This document shows, piece by piece, positions 46,214 to 55,350 of a stretch of 64,000 nucleotides of DNA (the stretch's first letter is position 1; the number at the start of each line of letters is the position of its first letter). A program made the position numbers and the translations under genes. The stretch is from Victivallaceae bacterium. GTDB taxonomy: Bacteria > Verrucomicrobiota > Lentisphaeria > Victivallales > Victivallaceae. The notes beneath the pieces are model-generated. The model was given only the letters and a program-made list of their open reading frames with translations, did not search any database and was not told where the DNA came from. Where the stretch lies: NCBI GenBank assembly GCA_024405735.1, contig JAKSOF010000002.1, forward strand, positions 1 to 64,000, in the 5' to 3' direction.

Positions 46214-46723
46214 TTACTCGGCGTTTTCGAGGGCTTCGACGGCGTCGGCGACGGGACCGTCAACCTTCGCGGGATCGAATTCCGGATTGTCGCTGAAAAT
46301 CACGCCGCCGAAACGGACGCTGCCTTTGCCGGCATCGACGATCTGGACTTTGATGATCTCGTTATCCGCCTTGGCGGTGTAGGGAAGCATCATCTTTTTC
46401 CAATAGCCCATCGGTTTGGTGTAATCCTTGCGCTTTTCATCGCCGAATTTGCCGAAGGGGGCATCGTTGATCTTGATCGACGCCTTGCGCCAGCCTTCGT
46501 TGCGGGTCTCGGTGAGGACCCACACGGTGTATTTGCCGGCCTTGGGCAGAGCATAGGTACCCTGGGCGATCACATTGCCTTTTTTGGAAACGAGGATTCC
46601 GGCGGGGACGCTGCACGCCCAATCGTCGCTCTCGTAAACCATTTCTTTGGCGACGACCATATATTCCGCCGCGCCGACTCCGGCAACCACCATTGCCGCC
46701 AACAGTCCGAAAAATTTCTTCAT
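46214..46723 (-). CDS. Secreted beta-sandwich protein of unknown function
   Basis: A 169-residue exported protein with signal peptide MKKFFGLLAAMVVAGVGAAEY. The mature part shows alternating strands (GTYALPKAGKYTVWVLTETR, WRKASIKINDAPFG, IIKVQIVDAGKGSVRFGGVIF), the layout of a carbohydrate-binding-module-like jelly roll. Family is not certain. It lies 42 bases downstream of the large melibiase-like gene on the same strand and ends at a strong terminator, so the two may work together on a glycan. A good AAAGGAG site precedes the ATG. Confidence 0.65.
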   Translation of the reverse strand: MKKFFGLLAAMVVAGVGAAEYMVVAKEMVYESDDWACSVPAGILVSKKGNVIAQGTYALPKAGKYTVWVLTETRNEGWRKASIKINDAPFGKFGDEKRKDYTKPMGYWKKMMLPYTAKADNEIIKVQIVDAGKGSVRFGGVIFSDNPEFDPAKVDGPVADAVEALENAE

Positions 46724-46765
46724 TTTTCTTTCTCCTTTGAGTTATGACGGATTTTTTCCGTCAAC

Positions 46766-49486
46766 TTATTTCTTTTCCAACAAATAGATCGCATCGGCTT
46801 TGACGTCGGTGAGGACGTTGCCGCTGACGCCTTTGATTTTCCAGCCGTCAGGCAGATTGACGGTCACTTTTTTCGCCGGATTCCAGAAAAAGAGCGCGCC
46901 GCCCTTTTCGCCGATCCATGTCGTGCCGAATTCCGTCTCGCGGATGTAGGGCATTCCGGTATTGTCGAGCGCATCGTTGAATTTCGGGACGAGGCTCACC
47001 ATCCGGTTGGCGCGCACGACTTCGTCGGCGACGCGGTCGAATTGGTACGCATATCCGGTCAATTCGGTGATCGGGAAGCAGCCGTACATGCCGGTACGGA
47101 AGAAATCAAGCTCCAATCCCTCGTGGAAATTCGCGCTCGGCACACTGCCGACGAGAGAAAATTCATTTCCGGCAAAGGGCGTGTAAAGATGCGGACGGTA
47201 CCAGTATTCGTCGATCGCCAGAGGATTCATCCCTTCGATCGCGACGCGGCAGTTGTTCTCGTGGAAGAACTGATAGACTTTGATCTGCTCCGCCATCCCG
47301 TGGGGGCTTTCCGGCTTGGCGTAGTTGACACAACTCGCCGCCGCGCCGTCCATATCGCGGTAGACCCAGCGGATACCGGCGTCGATCGCGGGTTTGGCGA
47401 GTTCGCGGAACCACTTGGCATATTCCGTATTGTTGAGGTCGAGCACCGGATACTTGGGATCGTCGTAGGCAAAGATCTTGCCGTTTTTGGCGCGGACGAA
47501 CCACTCCGGATGATTGTTGTAGATCCAGCCGCCGTCGCCTTGAACGTAACTTCCGGCAGTCCAGATGTGCGAATAGACGCCCTGGTCGGCGAGTTCCTTG
47601 ACCAGATCGAAACGATCCGGCGAATAACTGGCATCCGGCGGTTCTTCGGCACCGGGCAAGGCGAGGAAACGGTAGCCCGCCTTGACCGCGGCGGCGCGGG
47701 TCTTCGCCTGTTCCGCCTTGGAAACCTGGAAACTGTAACGGCAGATCGGGTACGCGGGCAATTCCTTCAACCCCGCCTTGCGGCGCAAGTCCTGACGCTC
47801 GAATTGATACATCGCCAGATAATCGTTGTGTCCGCGTTCGGGACCGACGCTGTACCAGTGCCAGTAGTTCTTGCTGGCGGCGGGCGCGTGGATGCGGCCG
47901 AAACCGACATTGCGGATATTGGTGATCGCCTTGGCGCCCTTTTTGCGGATCATCTGGGGCGAAACCGGCTCCGCCTCCTCGACGTTGGCGAGGTAGACGC
48001 CGTTTTTACAGACGAGCAATTCAAACGGCTGACCGGAGCCGAAAAATCCCCAGTTGTGGGTGTCGCTGTCCTTTTTGCCGGTCATATCGAATTCCGAGTA
48101 CCCGCGCGGCGGCGAGTAGCAGGAGTTGCGGCGCGCAAAAAGCGGATCGGGCGGCGTGAGTTCCGAATTGAACGTGATCGTATTGATGTAGAGCGGGCAT
48201 TTCACGACTTCGACGCGCTCGGCGACGCCGACAAATTCCCTGCCGTCGAGGTCGAGTTTACCCGCGGTGAAGATCCAGCGCATTTCCGAATCGGGCGCGG
48301 TGTAGGTGATGACAAGTTTGTTGCCCTGCGCCTCGAAAGAGGCGACCTGCCACTTGATGTCGGCGGCGGTGACGGTCGCGGCGGCGTCGGTCGCCTCGGC
48401 GGTCTTGCTGTCAAAGAACGTGCGGTCGGTCGAGAAACCGATCGAGGGGGTTTTGAATTTGCGGATGACGGGATCCTGCACGCCGGGATAACTGATGGAA
48501 ACACTGCCGTTGACGCCCAGTTGAACGCTCACACCGTTGCCGAATGTCGCCTTGTTTTCCGCGACGACGACGGCTTGGCTCTCCTCGGTGATGCCGAGTT
48601 TCGGCGGTTGGACGTCAACGACGACTTCACCGACTTCCTGACGCGCCGGGATCGGCTGCATCCGGGGAATCTGCGGTTCCGGATCAAACGGGGTGTCCGC
48701 GGCGGAAGCGACCACCGAAAGGAAAAACGCTCTGCCGTAAGCCCAGTTGGAAAATTCCTTGAGCTGATGGGCATAAGTGTGTTCGCCGTTGAAGAAAGTG
48801 ACCGTGCCTTCGCCGATCTTTTTGCGGACGATATAGGGACTGATCTTGTTGTCCTGTACCGTGATCCAGCTCAGGACTTCGGCGCCGTCGACCGGCTGGC
48901 ACACCTGAAAATGCTTGAAAACGGGAAACGTTTCGGGATAAGAGGCAAATTGCGGCAGCGCGGGACGGGTCGCGATATAGGGGGTGTCCTCGTCGACCGT
49001 TTCCACTTCGCCCGCAAAGACGACCGGCAAGAGATCGCCGACTTCCAGCGGGCAGTTATAGGTAAAAAGCACGTGACCGCCCTTTTCGACGTAGGCGCGC
49101 AACGCCGCGATGCGTTCGGGGGTCAGGATCTTTTCCATATTGACGTCTTTGATGTCGTGAAACATCACAAGTTTCTTGCCGAAAAGACCTTTTTCGCAGA
49201 GGAGCGGCGTGACGCCGTCCCACGGTTTGGGCTCGCGCCGGTCGGTCATATTCTGTTTGAGCGACGCACCGCCGAAACCGTCGAGATAACGGCTGTCGAC
49301 GTTGACGGCGCGGAATCCCGCCTTGGAGATCATACCGCTGACCGACTGTCCCTGCCACGGACGGCCGCCGTTGAAAACGACGATCCGCGCTCCTTTGTTG
49401 CCGAAAGTTTCCGGCTTTTTGATTTTGTTGGCGGCGACGGCGACGAGCGCACTGCCGAGAATCAACGCGGTCAGAAGTTTTTTCAT
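46766..49486 (-). CDS. Secreted melibiase-like glycoside hydrolase with N-terminal GATase-like domain
   Basis: A 906-residue exported protein (signal MKKLLTALILGSALVAVAA). The N-terminal 250 residues resemble a class I glutamine-amidotransferase-like or ThuA-like fold (RIVVFNGGRPWQGQS, KLVMFHDIKDV, VEKGGHVLFTYNCPLEVGDLL) without an obvious catalytic triad. The middle is a beta-sandwich. The C-terminal part looks like a GH36/melibiase TIM barrel: YSHIWTAGSYVQG, HPEWFVRAKNG, PVLDLNNTEYAKWFREL and IRWVYRDMDGAAASC with a likely catalytic Asp. It ends in a small beta domain. It should act on a galactoside or related glycan in the periplasm or outside. The ATG at 49486 begins the signal peptide. 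Family is recognised from the barrel motifs only. Confidence 0.6.
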   Translation of the reverse strand: MKKLLTALILGSALVAVAANKIKKPETFGNKGARIVVFNGGRPWQGQSVSGMISKAGFRAVNVDSRYLDGFGGASLKQNMTDRREPKPWDGVTPLLCEKGLFGKKLVMFHDIKDVNMEKILTPERIAALRAYVEKGGHVLFTYNCPLEVGDLLPVVFAGEVETVDEDTPYIATRPALPQFASYPETFPVFKHFQVCQPVDGAEVLSWITVQDNKISPYIVRKKIGEGTVTFFNGEHTYAHQLKEFSNWAYGRAFFLSVVASAADTPFDPEPQIPRMQPIPARQEVGEVVVDVQPPKLGITEESQAVVVAENKATFGNGVSVQLGVNGSVSISYPGVQDPVIRKFKTPSIGFSTDRTFFDSKTAEATDAAATVTAADIKWQVASFEAQGNKLVITYTAPDSEMRWIFTAGKLDLDGREFVGVAERVEVVKCPLYINTITFNSELTPPDPLFARRNSCYSPPRGYSEFDMTGKKDSDTHNWGFFGSGQPFELLVCKNGVYLANVEEAEPVSPQMIRKKGAKAITNIRNVGFGRIHAPAASKNYWHWYSVGPERGHNDYLAMYQFERQDLRRKAGLKELPAYPICRYSFQVSKAEQAKTRAAAVKAGYRFLALPGAEEPPDASYSPDRFDLVKELADQGVYSHIWTAGSYVQGDGGWIYNNHPEWFVRAKNGKIFAYDDPKYPVLDLNNTEYAKWFRELAKPAIDAGIRWVYRDMDGAAASCVNYAKPESPHGMAEQIKVYQFFHENNCRVAIEGMNPLAIDEYWYRPHLYTPFAGNEFSLVGSVPSANFHEGLELDFFRTGMYGCFPITELTGYAYQFDRVADEVVRANRMVSLVPKFNDALDNTGMPYIRETEFGTTWIGEKGGALFFWNPAKKVTVNLPDGWKIKGVSGNVLTDVKADAIYLLEKK

Positions 49487-49672
49487 ACGCTTTTTCCTTA
49501 AAATTTTGAGGGTAAAAATCCGGTACACGCATTTATAATAGCATATCCGCGTGAAAAATGCAAGTTCGGCAAATCCGCATCCTGAAAAAATCCGGAAAAG
49601 AGATTGCTTTTTAAGATAAACGAAAGTATGTTAGAAAATATATTTTTTAAAACGGTATATAGAGGTATAAAG

Positions 49673-50830
49673 ATGATGAGAGCAAACTTCAGATTTCTGG
49701 TTTTGACCGTCGCATTCGCCCTGCTGACGGCAACGGGATGCGGTAAAAAGAGCGCCGTTCAGACCGGAAAAACGGTCCGCGTCACGACGGCGAAACTTGC
49801 GGAAAGGACTTTTCAGCGGCGCATTCCCATCAAAGGGACGGTTTTCCCCGTCCAATACGCATCGATCTCCGCCAAAACCGAAGGGACGCTCGACGACATT
49901 TACGTCGACGAGGGCGACCACGTCGAAAAGGGCGGCAAACTTTTCAGCATCGACCGGATCAAACTGGAAAACGCCGTCATCGTCAAAAAAGAGGAAGTTT
50001 CCGTCGCCGAAACGGAACTCGATACATCCCAGATCGACTTCAAACTCGCCGAGACCCGCGAGGAAAAAGCGCAGTTCGACCTTTCGCGCGCCAACCGGCT
50101 CGTCCAGAGCAAGGCGATGTCGGAATCCGACTACGAGACCGCAGTCGTCGCGGGCAAAGCCGCTTCCGCGGAAGTGGAAAAGACCCGCGTCGCCGTCCGT
50201 TACCGGAGGGCGAAACTCGTTCAGGCGCAAACCAATCTGCAGATCGCGGAAAAAGATTTGCGCGACTCGACCGTTACCGCGCCTTTTGACTGCATCATCA
50301 CGGAAAAGATCCAGGAGCAGGGAGAATACGTCAAAGCCGGCGCGAACATCCTGAAACTGGAAAACATCCAAAATCTTGAAGTGATCGCCTACTTGAGCGC
50401 AACTTATCATCCGCTGATCGCCGAAGACAAGACGCGCGTCACCATCCGTTTCGAGGGGCACGACTGCGGCAGTTTCCCGGTTTCTTTCTGCGCCGAAACG
50501 ATCGATCCCGTCACGCGCACATTCAAGATCAAAATCGCGTTGCCGCAGGAAACCATCCTCAAAAGCGGAATGCTCTGCGACCTCGACGTCATTCTCGACG
50601 AATCCCGCGGGCTCGGCATTCCGGAAACCGCGATCCTCCAAAACGGCGACCGCTTTTTCCTTTTCACCGCGACGCCCGGCAAAAAGGCGAGATCCGTCAC
50701 GGTCAAAAAAGGGATCGCCGACCAGGGCTGCTGCGAGATCCTCGACCCCGGCGAACTCCGGGATGCGGACATCATCGTCACCGGACAGCGTTTCGTCAAT
50801 GAAAACGACGACCTTTCCCTTGCGGAATAA
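49673..50830 (+). CDS. RND efflux membrane-fusion lipoprotein
   Basis: A 385-residue periplasmic adaptor with a lipobox (TVAFALLTATGCGKK). The hairpin-lipoyl-barrel order of the HlyD/AcrA family is visible: ISAKTEGTLDDIYVDEGDHVEKGGKLF (first lipoyl half), a long coiled-coil region rich in Glu, Lys and Ala (residues about 95-190), then DSTVTAPFDCIITEKIQEQGEYVKAG (second lipoyl half) and a beta-barrel ending LGIPETAILQNGDRFFLF. It is 15 bases ahead of the RND pump gene. An outer-membrane TolC partner is not in the window. AGAGG precedes the ATG. Confidence 0.9.
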   Translation: MMRANFRFLVLTVAFALLTATGCGKKSAVQTGKTVRVTTAKLAERTFQRRIPIKGTVFPVQYASISAKTEGTLDDIYVDEGDHVEKGGKLFSIDRIKLENAVIVKKEEVSVAETELDTSQIDFKLAETREEKAQFDLSRANRLVQSKAMSESDYETAVVAGKAASAEVEKTRVAVRYRRAKLVQAQTNLQIAEKDLRDSTVTAPFDCIITEKIQEQGEYVKAGANILKLENIQNLEVIAYLSATYHPLIAEDKTRVTIRFEGHDCGSFPVSFCAETIDPVTRTFKIKIALPQETILKSGMLCDLDVILDESRGLGIPETAILQNGDRFFLFTATPGKKARSVTVKKGIADQGCCEILDPGELRDADIIVTGQRFVNENDDLSLAE

Positions 50831-50845
50831 AGGAGAGCAACTCTT

Positions 50846-53800
50846 ATGTTTTTAAGCACCTGGAGCGTCCGCCGCCCGATCGCGATGACGGCGTTTATCA
50901 TCATCCTCATCACGCTGGGGATCAACGCCTACCGCAAAATCAGCATCGACCTGATGCCGAATATGGACATCCCCTATGTGCGCATCCGCTGTGAATACAA
51001 CGGCGCAAGTCCCGAGGAGATCGAAGTCGAAGTGGCGCGCCGCATCGAGGACGCCGTTTCCAGCATCAACGGCATCAAGCACATTTCCTCCAACAGTCTG
51101 GAGGACAAGGCGGACATCAGCATCGAATTCAATATGGGCGTCGACGTCGACGTCGCGGCGACCGATGTCCGCGAAAGGCTCAACCGCATCCGCGACGATT
51201 TTCCCTCCGGGGTGAAAGACCCGACGATCAACAAGATCGACAACAACGCGACTTCCGTCGTCCAGATGTTTCTCATCGGCGACAAGTCGATCGATGAAAT
51301 TTTCGATTTCGCCGACGACACGCTCGCCAACCGTTTTTCGTCGGTTTCCGGGGTCGGCGAAGTGCGCGTCTACGGCGCGGACGAAATGCAGGTGCACGTG
51401 CTGATCGACCGCGACAAACTTTCGCTGATGAATCTCACGATGGACGACGTCCGCGACGCGCTCGAAAAGAACAACCTCAAATCGCCTTCCGGGCGCATCA
51501 AGCAGGGCGAATCGGAAAAAAACATCATTTTCGATGGCGAATACAAGAATTTCGATGACATTCTCGGCATCATCGTTTCGCTGAAAAACGGCAAACGCAT
51601 TTATTTGCGCGACATCGGCGAAGTCAAAATGATCAGCAAGGAGATCCGGACCAAATCTTTTGTCGACGGGAAACCGGCGGCGACATTCAACATCATCAAA
51701 AAAGGCGAAGCCAACACGCTGGAAGTCATTTCCGCCTTGCGCAAACGCTTCGACGAGATCCGGCGCAACGGCGAAGTCCCCGGCGGGATGCAGTTGCTCT
51801 GGTTCAAGGACGCGGGAGAATTCATTCAGGCATCCGTCGACGATGCGTGGAGCAGTATCCTCTACGGCGTCGTCCTGACGGCGCTGATCCTTTTCCTCTT
51901 TCTGCACGATGTGCGCACGACATTCATCGTCATCGTTTCGATGCCGATCTCGATCGTTGTCACCTTTGCCGCGATGCACGCGCTCGGATACTCCTTCAAC
52001 ATCATGACGCTGCTTTCGCTCGGATGCTCCGTCGGCGTCCTCGTCACCAATTCCATCGTCGTCATCGAAAACATCTACAAACGCATCCGCGGCGGCGACG
52101 CTCTCGATACCGCGGCGGAAAAAGGCACGGGCGAAGTCATCGTCGCCGTCGCGGCGAGCGCGCTCACCAATGTCGTCGTTTTCGTCCCGGTCGCGATGAT
52201 GACGACGATGACGGGGCGGATGATGGCGCCTTTTGCCGGCGTGATGGTCGCGGCGACGCTGGTCTCGCTTTTCATCAGTTTCACGCTGACGCCGATCCTC
52301 GCCTGTCTTTTGCTCAAGGGCAAGGATGCGGCGGAAGGGGAAACGGGCTTCATCAAAAAACTTTTCGCCCCGTGGAACCGCGCTTACGATCTCGTCTGTG
52401 AAAAATTCAATTCCTCGATCGTGTGGACGCGGAAACACGCGATGACGGTTTTTCTTTTGACCGTGATTTTCAGCGCGCTGATCTATTTCGGCGTCGTTCC
52501 GCAGGTCGGCTCCTCTTTCATCCCGGACGCCGACCAGGGCGAAATGACGATCCGGCTGGAATTTCCCACCAACTACAATATCCGGACGACGGAAGCGCGC
52601 ACCCGGGAGATCGCCCGGCAGATCCAGACGCATCCGGCGGTCAAAGGCATGGTCGTCAACGTCGGCTTCGCCCCCGGAAGCGGCGGCGGACAGATCTCGC
52701 AGGCGGTCTACGTCGCGCAGATTTTCTGCAAACTTTCCAAAAAGAACGAACGCGAGGAGAGCATTGAGGATATTCTCGAATCGGTGCGCAAAATGCTCGC
52801 CAAAGTCAACGACTGCATCATCACCTTGACCTATCCGCATATTTTCGGCGGCAACGGCGCTTCGTTGCAGGCGCGCGTAAGCGGCAGCGACCTCGCCGAA
52901 CTCGAAAAAGCGGGGCGCAAATCGGTGGAAAACATTCAGAAGACCGGACTTGCCAAGGACATCGACAGTTCCGTCCGTCAGGGCAAGGCGACGGTCAACC
53001 TCGTGCCGCGCCGGGTGATCCTGCAGAATCTCGGCATCCCTCTTGCCGCGCTGAACAACTCCGCCAAAGGTTCGCTGGAGGGGATCGAAGTCGGCACCTA
53101 CCGCCTCGGCTCCCGCAGTTTCGACATCCGGGTCAAGCAGAAAGAGGAGCACGGGATGATGCAGATCGAGCAGATGTCCGTACTGCCCAACGAGGGCTTT
53201 CCCCTGCCGCTGAGCGCGGTCGTCGAGATCAAAGAGGAGACGAAACCCGTTTCCATCAGCCGCTACGACAAGGAACGCGCCGTGATGATCTACGCCAATC
53301 CGGCGGCGGGACAGGCGCTCGGCACGGTGGCGAAGTCTTTCCGCGAAGAAATTTCCAAAACGCTCCCGCCCGGCTACCGCACCAACAACGTCGGCCGCGC
53401 CGAAAGGATGAATGAAACTTCCAAAGAATTCGCGGAAGTCATCGTCCTCGCCGTTTTGCTGACCTATCTTCTCATTTGCGCGATCCTCGAATCGTGGACG
53501 AAGCCTTTTCTCATCATGTTCACGGTACCGCTCGGATTTCTCGGGATGTATCTGACGCTTTTCCTTTCCCATATGTCGATGTCGATGATGGGCTTGCTCG
53601 GCGGCGTGATGCTCATCGGCATCGTCGTCAACAACGCGATCCTCATTATGGACGAATGCGGCAATCTCATCCGGCAGGGCGTCACCGCCCACGATGCGAT
53701 GCTGCAAGCCGTCCAAAACAAATTCCGGCCGATCGTGATGACCAGTATCGCCGCCGTCGCCGGAATGCTGCCGATGGCGTTGGGGACGGGGCTCGGTTCG

Positions 53801-53971
53801 GAATTGCGCGCAAGTTGCGGCGTCGGCGTGGCGGGGGGACTTACGATCGCTTCGATCCTGACGCTCTACGTGATCCCGGCGTTTTATTTCCTTTTTGTGC
53901 CGGACAATGCGCCTGATGCGAAACATGTATGGCGCGAATTTTTCCGGAAACTTTTCCGCAAAAAAGCGTAA
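50846..53971 (+). CDS. RND-family efflux transporter (HAE1/AcrB-like)
   Basis: A 1041-residue inner-membrane pump with twelve helices in two homologous halves and large periplasmic loops after helices 1 and 7. The start FLSTWSVRRPIAMTAFIIILITLG and DLMPNMDIPYVRIRCEYNGASPEEIE are typical. The first half has TTMTGRMMAPFAGVMVAATL (helix 5-6 region) and the second LLGGVMLIGIVVNNAILIMDE. It exports drugs, lipophiles or metals using the proton gradient; the substrate cannot be told. AAAGGAG precedes the ATG and it is cotranscribed with the fusion protein. No transcriptional regulator is adjacent. Confidence 0.95.
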   Translation: MFLSTWSVRRPIAMTAFIIILITLGINAYRKISIDLMPNMDIPYVRIRCEYNGASPEEIEVEVARRIEDAVSSINGIKHISSNSLEDKADISIEFNMGVDVDVAATDVRERLNRIRDDFPSGVKDPTINKIDNNATSVVQMFLIGDKSIDEIFDFADDTLANRFSSVSGVGEVRVYGADEMQVHVLIDRDKLSLMNLTMDDVRDALEKNNLKSPSGRIKQGESEKNIIFDGEYKNFDDILGIIVSLKNGKRIYLRDIGEVKMISKEIRTKSFVDGKPAATFNIIKKGEANTLEVISALRKRFDEIRRNGEVPGGMQLLWFKDAGEFIQASVDDAWSSILYGVVLTALILFLFLHDVRTTFIVIVSMPISIVVTFAAMHALGYSFNIMTLLSLGCSVGVLVTNSIVVIENIYKRIRGGDALDTAAEKGTGEVIVAVAASALTNVVVFVPVAMMTTMTGRMMAPFAGVMVAATLVSLFISFTLTPILACLLLKGKDAAEGETGFIKKLFAPWNRAYDLVCEKFNSSIVWTRKHAMTVFLLTVIFSALIYFGVVPQVGSSFIPDADQGEMTIRLEFPTNYNIRTTEARTREIARQIQTHPAVKGMVVNVGFAPGSGGGQISQAVYVAQIFCKLSKKNEREESIEDILESVRKMLAKVNDCIITLTYPHIFGGNGASLQARVSGSDLAELEKAGRKSVENIQKTGLAKDIDSSVRQGKATVNLVPRRVILQNLGIPLAALNNSAKGSLEGIEVGTYRLGSRSFDIRVKQKEEHGMMQIEQMSVLPNEGFPLPLSAVVEIKEETKPVSISRYDKERAVMIYANPAAGQALGTVAKSFREEISKTLPPGYRTNNVGRAERMNETSKEFAEVIVLAVLLTYLLICAILESWTKPFLIMFTVPLGFLGMYLTLFLSHMSMSMMGLLGGVMLIGIVVNNAILIMDECGNLIRQGVTAHDAMLQAVQNKFRPIVMTSIAAVAGMLPMALGTGLGSELRASCGVGVAGGLTIASILTLYVIPAFYFLFVPDNAPDAKHVWREFFRKLFRKKA

Positions 53972-53981
53972 AGAAAATCGG

Positions 53982-55040
53982 TCAGCGGAGCCGGAGCGTT
54001 TTCACGGGACGGCGGAAATCGTCGCCGCCGTAGAGCGTAAAGATCACGCTTTCGTCGCTCACATCGAGCGTGGCGAATCCGGCGGTGTTTGCCACGCAGT
54101 ATTGCTTGAGATAAGGCGCGTAATCGCAAAGCAACGTCTGCTGATCGAGTTTGCTCTTTTTCTCCTTTTCATTGACGACCTTGGCGGAAGCGATCACCTT
54201 GCCGTAGTCCGCGACGTCGTCGAAACGGAGATTGAAATTTTTCAGTTTTTCCGAACGCCAGACACTGCTGATGATGATTTGATCGACCCGTTTGCCCTCT
54301 TTTTCCAATAAATGATAGACGAAATGGTGGGTGTGTCCGGCAAAAAGAAGCATTTCGCGCTCGAAATAAAGTTGCAGCATCTCGCGCCGCAGCGCGTCGG
54401 ACTGCTTTCCGAAAAGCATCCAGCGCGAATTTTTCGTATCGTCCGCGACCGCGGGGCCATGGGTGAATAAAAAGCGGTAACGCCCGTCGGGCGCATGGCG
54501 GATCACGTCGGCATCGGGGGAATTGAAATCGAGAAAGGTGAAACTGTCGCCCTTGCGGGCAAAGGAGAAATTGCCGGAGGAAACGGGGATATTCAATGCC
54601 TTCGCATTGTGCGCGGGGTAATACATTTGCGTCGCCTCTCCTGCGCCGTCGCCGCGCATTTCGTGATTTCCGGTGACGATGACGACGGGGGTATGGAAAT
54701 ATCCCGTCAGCATTTGAAGCGCGTCGGCAAGAAATTTGCGGTGGACTTTTTCGTCGCCGCAGTCGCCCTGAATGAGGTCGCCGAGCTGAACGACCATCAG
54801 CGTATCGGGGGTTTCAAGTTTCGCCGCCGCCGCGAGAAGTTCCGGCATCCTTTTGCGCCACATTTCGGCATTGCGTTCAAATTCCTTTAAATGACGACGG
54901 GATTTTTTAAGAAATTCGCGGTGATAGACTTCCTTTTCGGCATCGAAATGCAGATCGCCCAAAAGGATGATGCGGTAGGATTCCCCGGCGGCAAGGCAAA
55001 ACGCCGACAGCGCAAATAAGAGCAAAAGAATCTTTTTCAT
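53982..55040 (-). CDS. Secreted calcineurin-like metallophosphoesterase
   Basis: A 352-residue exported protein (signal MKKILLLLFALSAFCLAAG). It carries the full metallophosphoesterase set: ILLGDLHFD, VVQLGDLIQGD, VIVTGNHEM, FLFTHGP and LLFAGHTHHF. It should hydrolyse phosphomonoesters or diesters in the periplasm with two metal ions. Two further ATG codons upstream (55067) are in frame, but the one at 55040 begins the signal sequence. It converges on the RND pump gene with a 10-base gap. The upstream region is the palindromic MITE-like element. Confidence 0.85.
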   Translation of the reverse strand: MKKILLLLFALSAFCLAAGESYRIILLGDLHFDAEKEVYHREFLKKSRRHLKEFERNAEMWRKRMPELLAAAAKLETPDTLMVVQLGDLIQGDCGDEKVHRKFLADALQMLTGYFHTPVVIVTGNHEMRGDGAGEATQMYYPAHNAKALNIPVSSGNFSFARKGDSFTFLDFNSPDADVIRHAPDGRYRFLFTHGPAVADDTKNSRWMLFGKQSDALRREMLQLYFEREMLLFAGHTHHFVYHLLEKEGKRVDQIIISSVWRSEKLKNFNLRFDDVADYGKVIASAKVVNEKEKKSKLDQQTLLCDYAPYLKQYCVANTAGFATLDVSDESVIFTLYGGDDFRRPVKTLRLR

Positions 55041-55093
55041 TGTCACATTGAAGGTAACGGTTTTCATTTGAACACAGGATTTTCGCCAACGCC

Positions 55094-55303
55094 ATACAAT
55101 AGCATTTTTCAGCAATTTTTCAAATTAATCCCCCTGTATTGTTCCGACAAAACAGGAGAACATTTCCCGCATAATGGCAATTTTCGACCTGATTCTCCCC
55201 ATAAATTACCGCAAATCGGGGCTTCCTATGACGATTTTTTACCGTTTTGGCGAAACGATATCGGGGTATGAACTTGAAAAGTTGCTGAAAGATTCTACTG
55301 TAT
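55094..55303. repeat. MITE-like palindromic element
   Basis: The first ~60 bases (ATACAATAGCATTTTTCAGCAA...) match the reverse complement of the last ~60 (ATACAGTAGAATCTTTCAGCAA...) at roughly three quarters of positions, giving a 210-base imperfect palindrome. Neither arm holds a plausible gene: frames on both strands read as similar short nonsense (both contain a Y-S/N-x-IFQQ-F/L-FK-x-IP string because of the palindrome). It fills most of the 310-base gap between the phosphoesterase and the Fic gene. I see no transposase, so if mobile it is non-autonomous. Confidence 0.6.
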
Positions 55304-55350
55304 AACATTATTGGGATTCCTGCGCTCAAATTAAAGTGAGTTCATAAACG

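Noticed and set aside
50852-53926. 1024-residue open frame antisense to the RND pump
   Set aside because: Same mirror effect: high Arg/Asp/His content, no family motifs, and the sense frame is an unmistakable RND transporter.
55068-55329. Two ~68-residue frames in the phosphoesterase-Fic gap
   Set aside because: They lie on opposite strands and encode similar sequence only because the DNA is palindromic; no ribosome sites.
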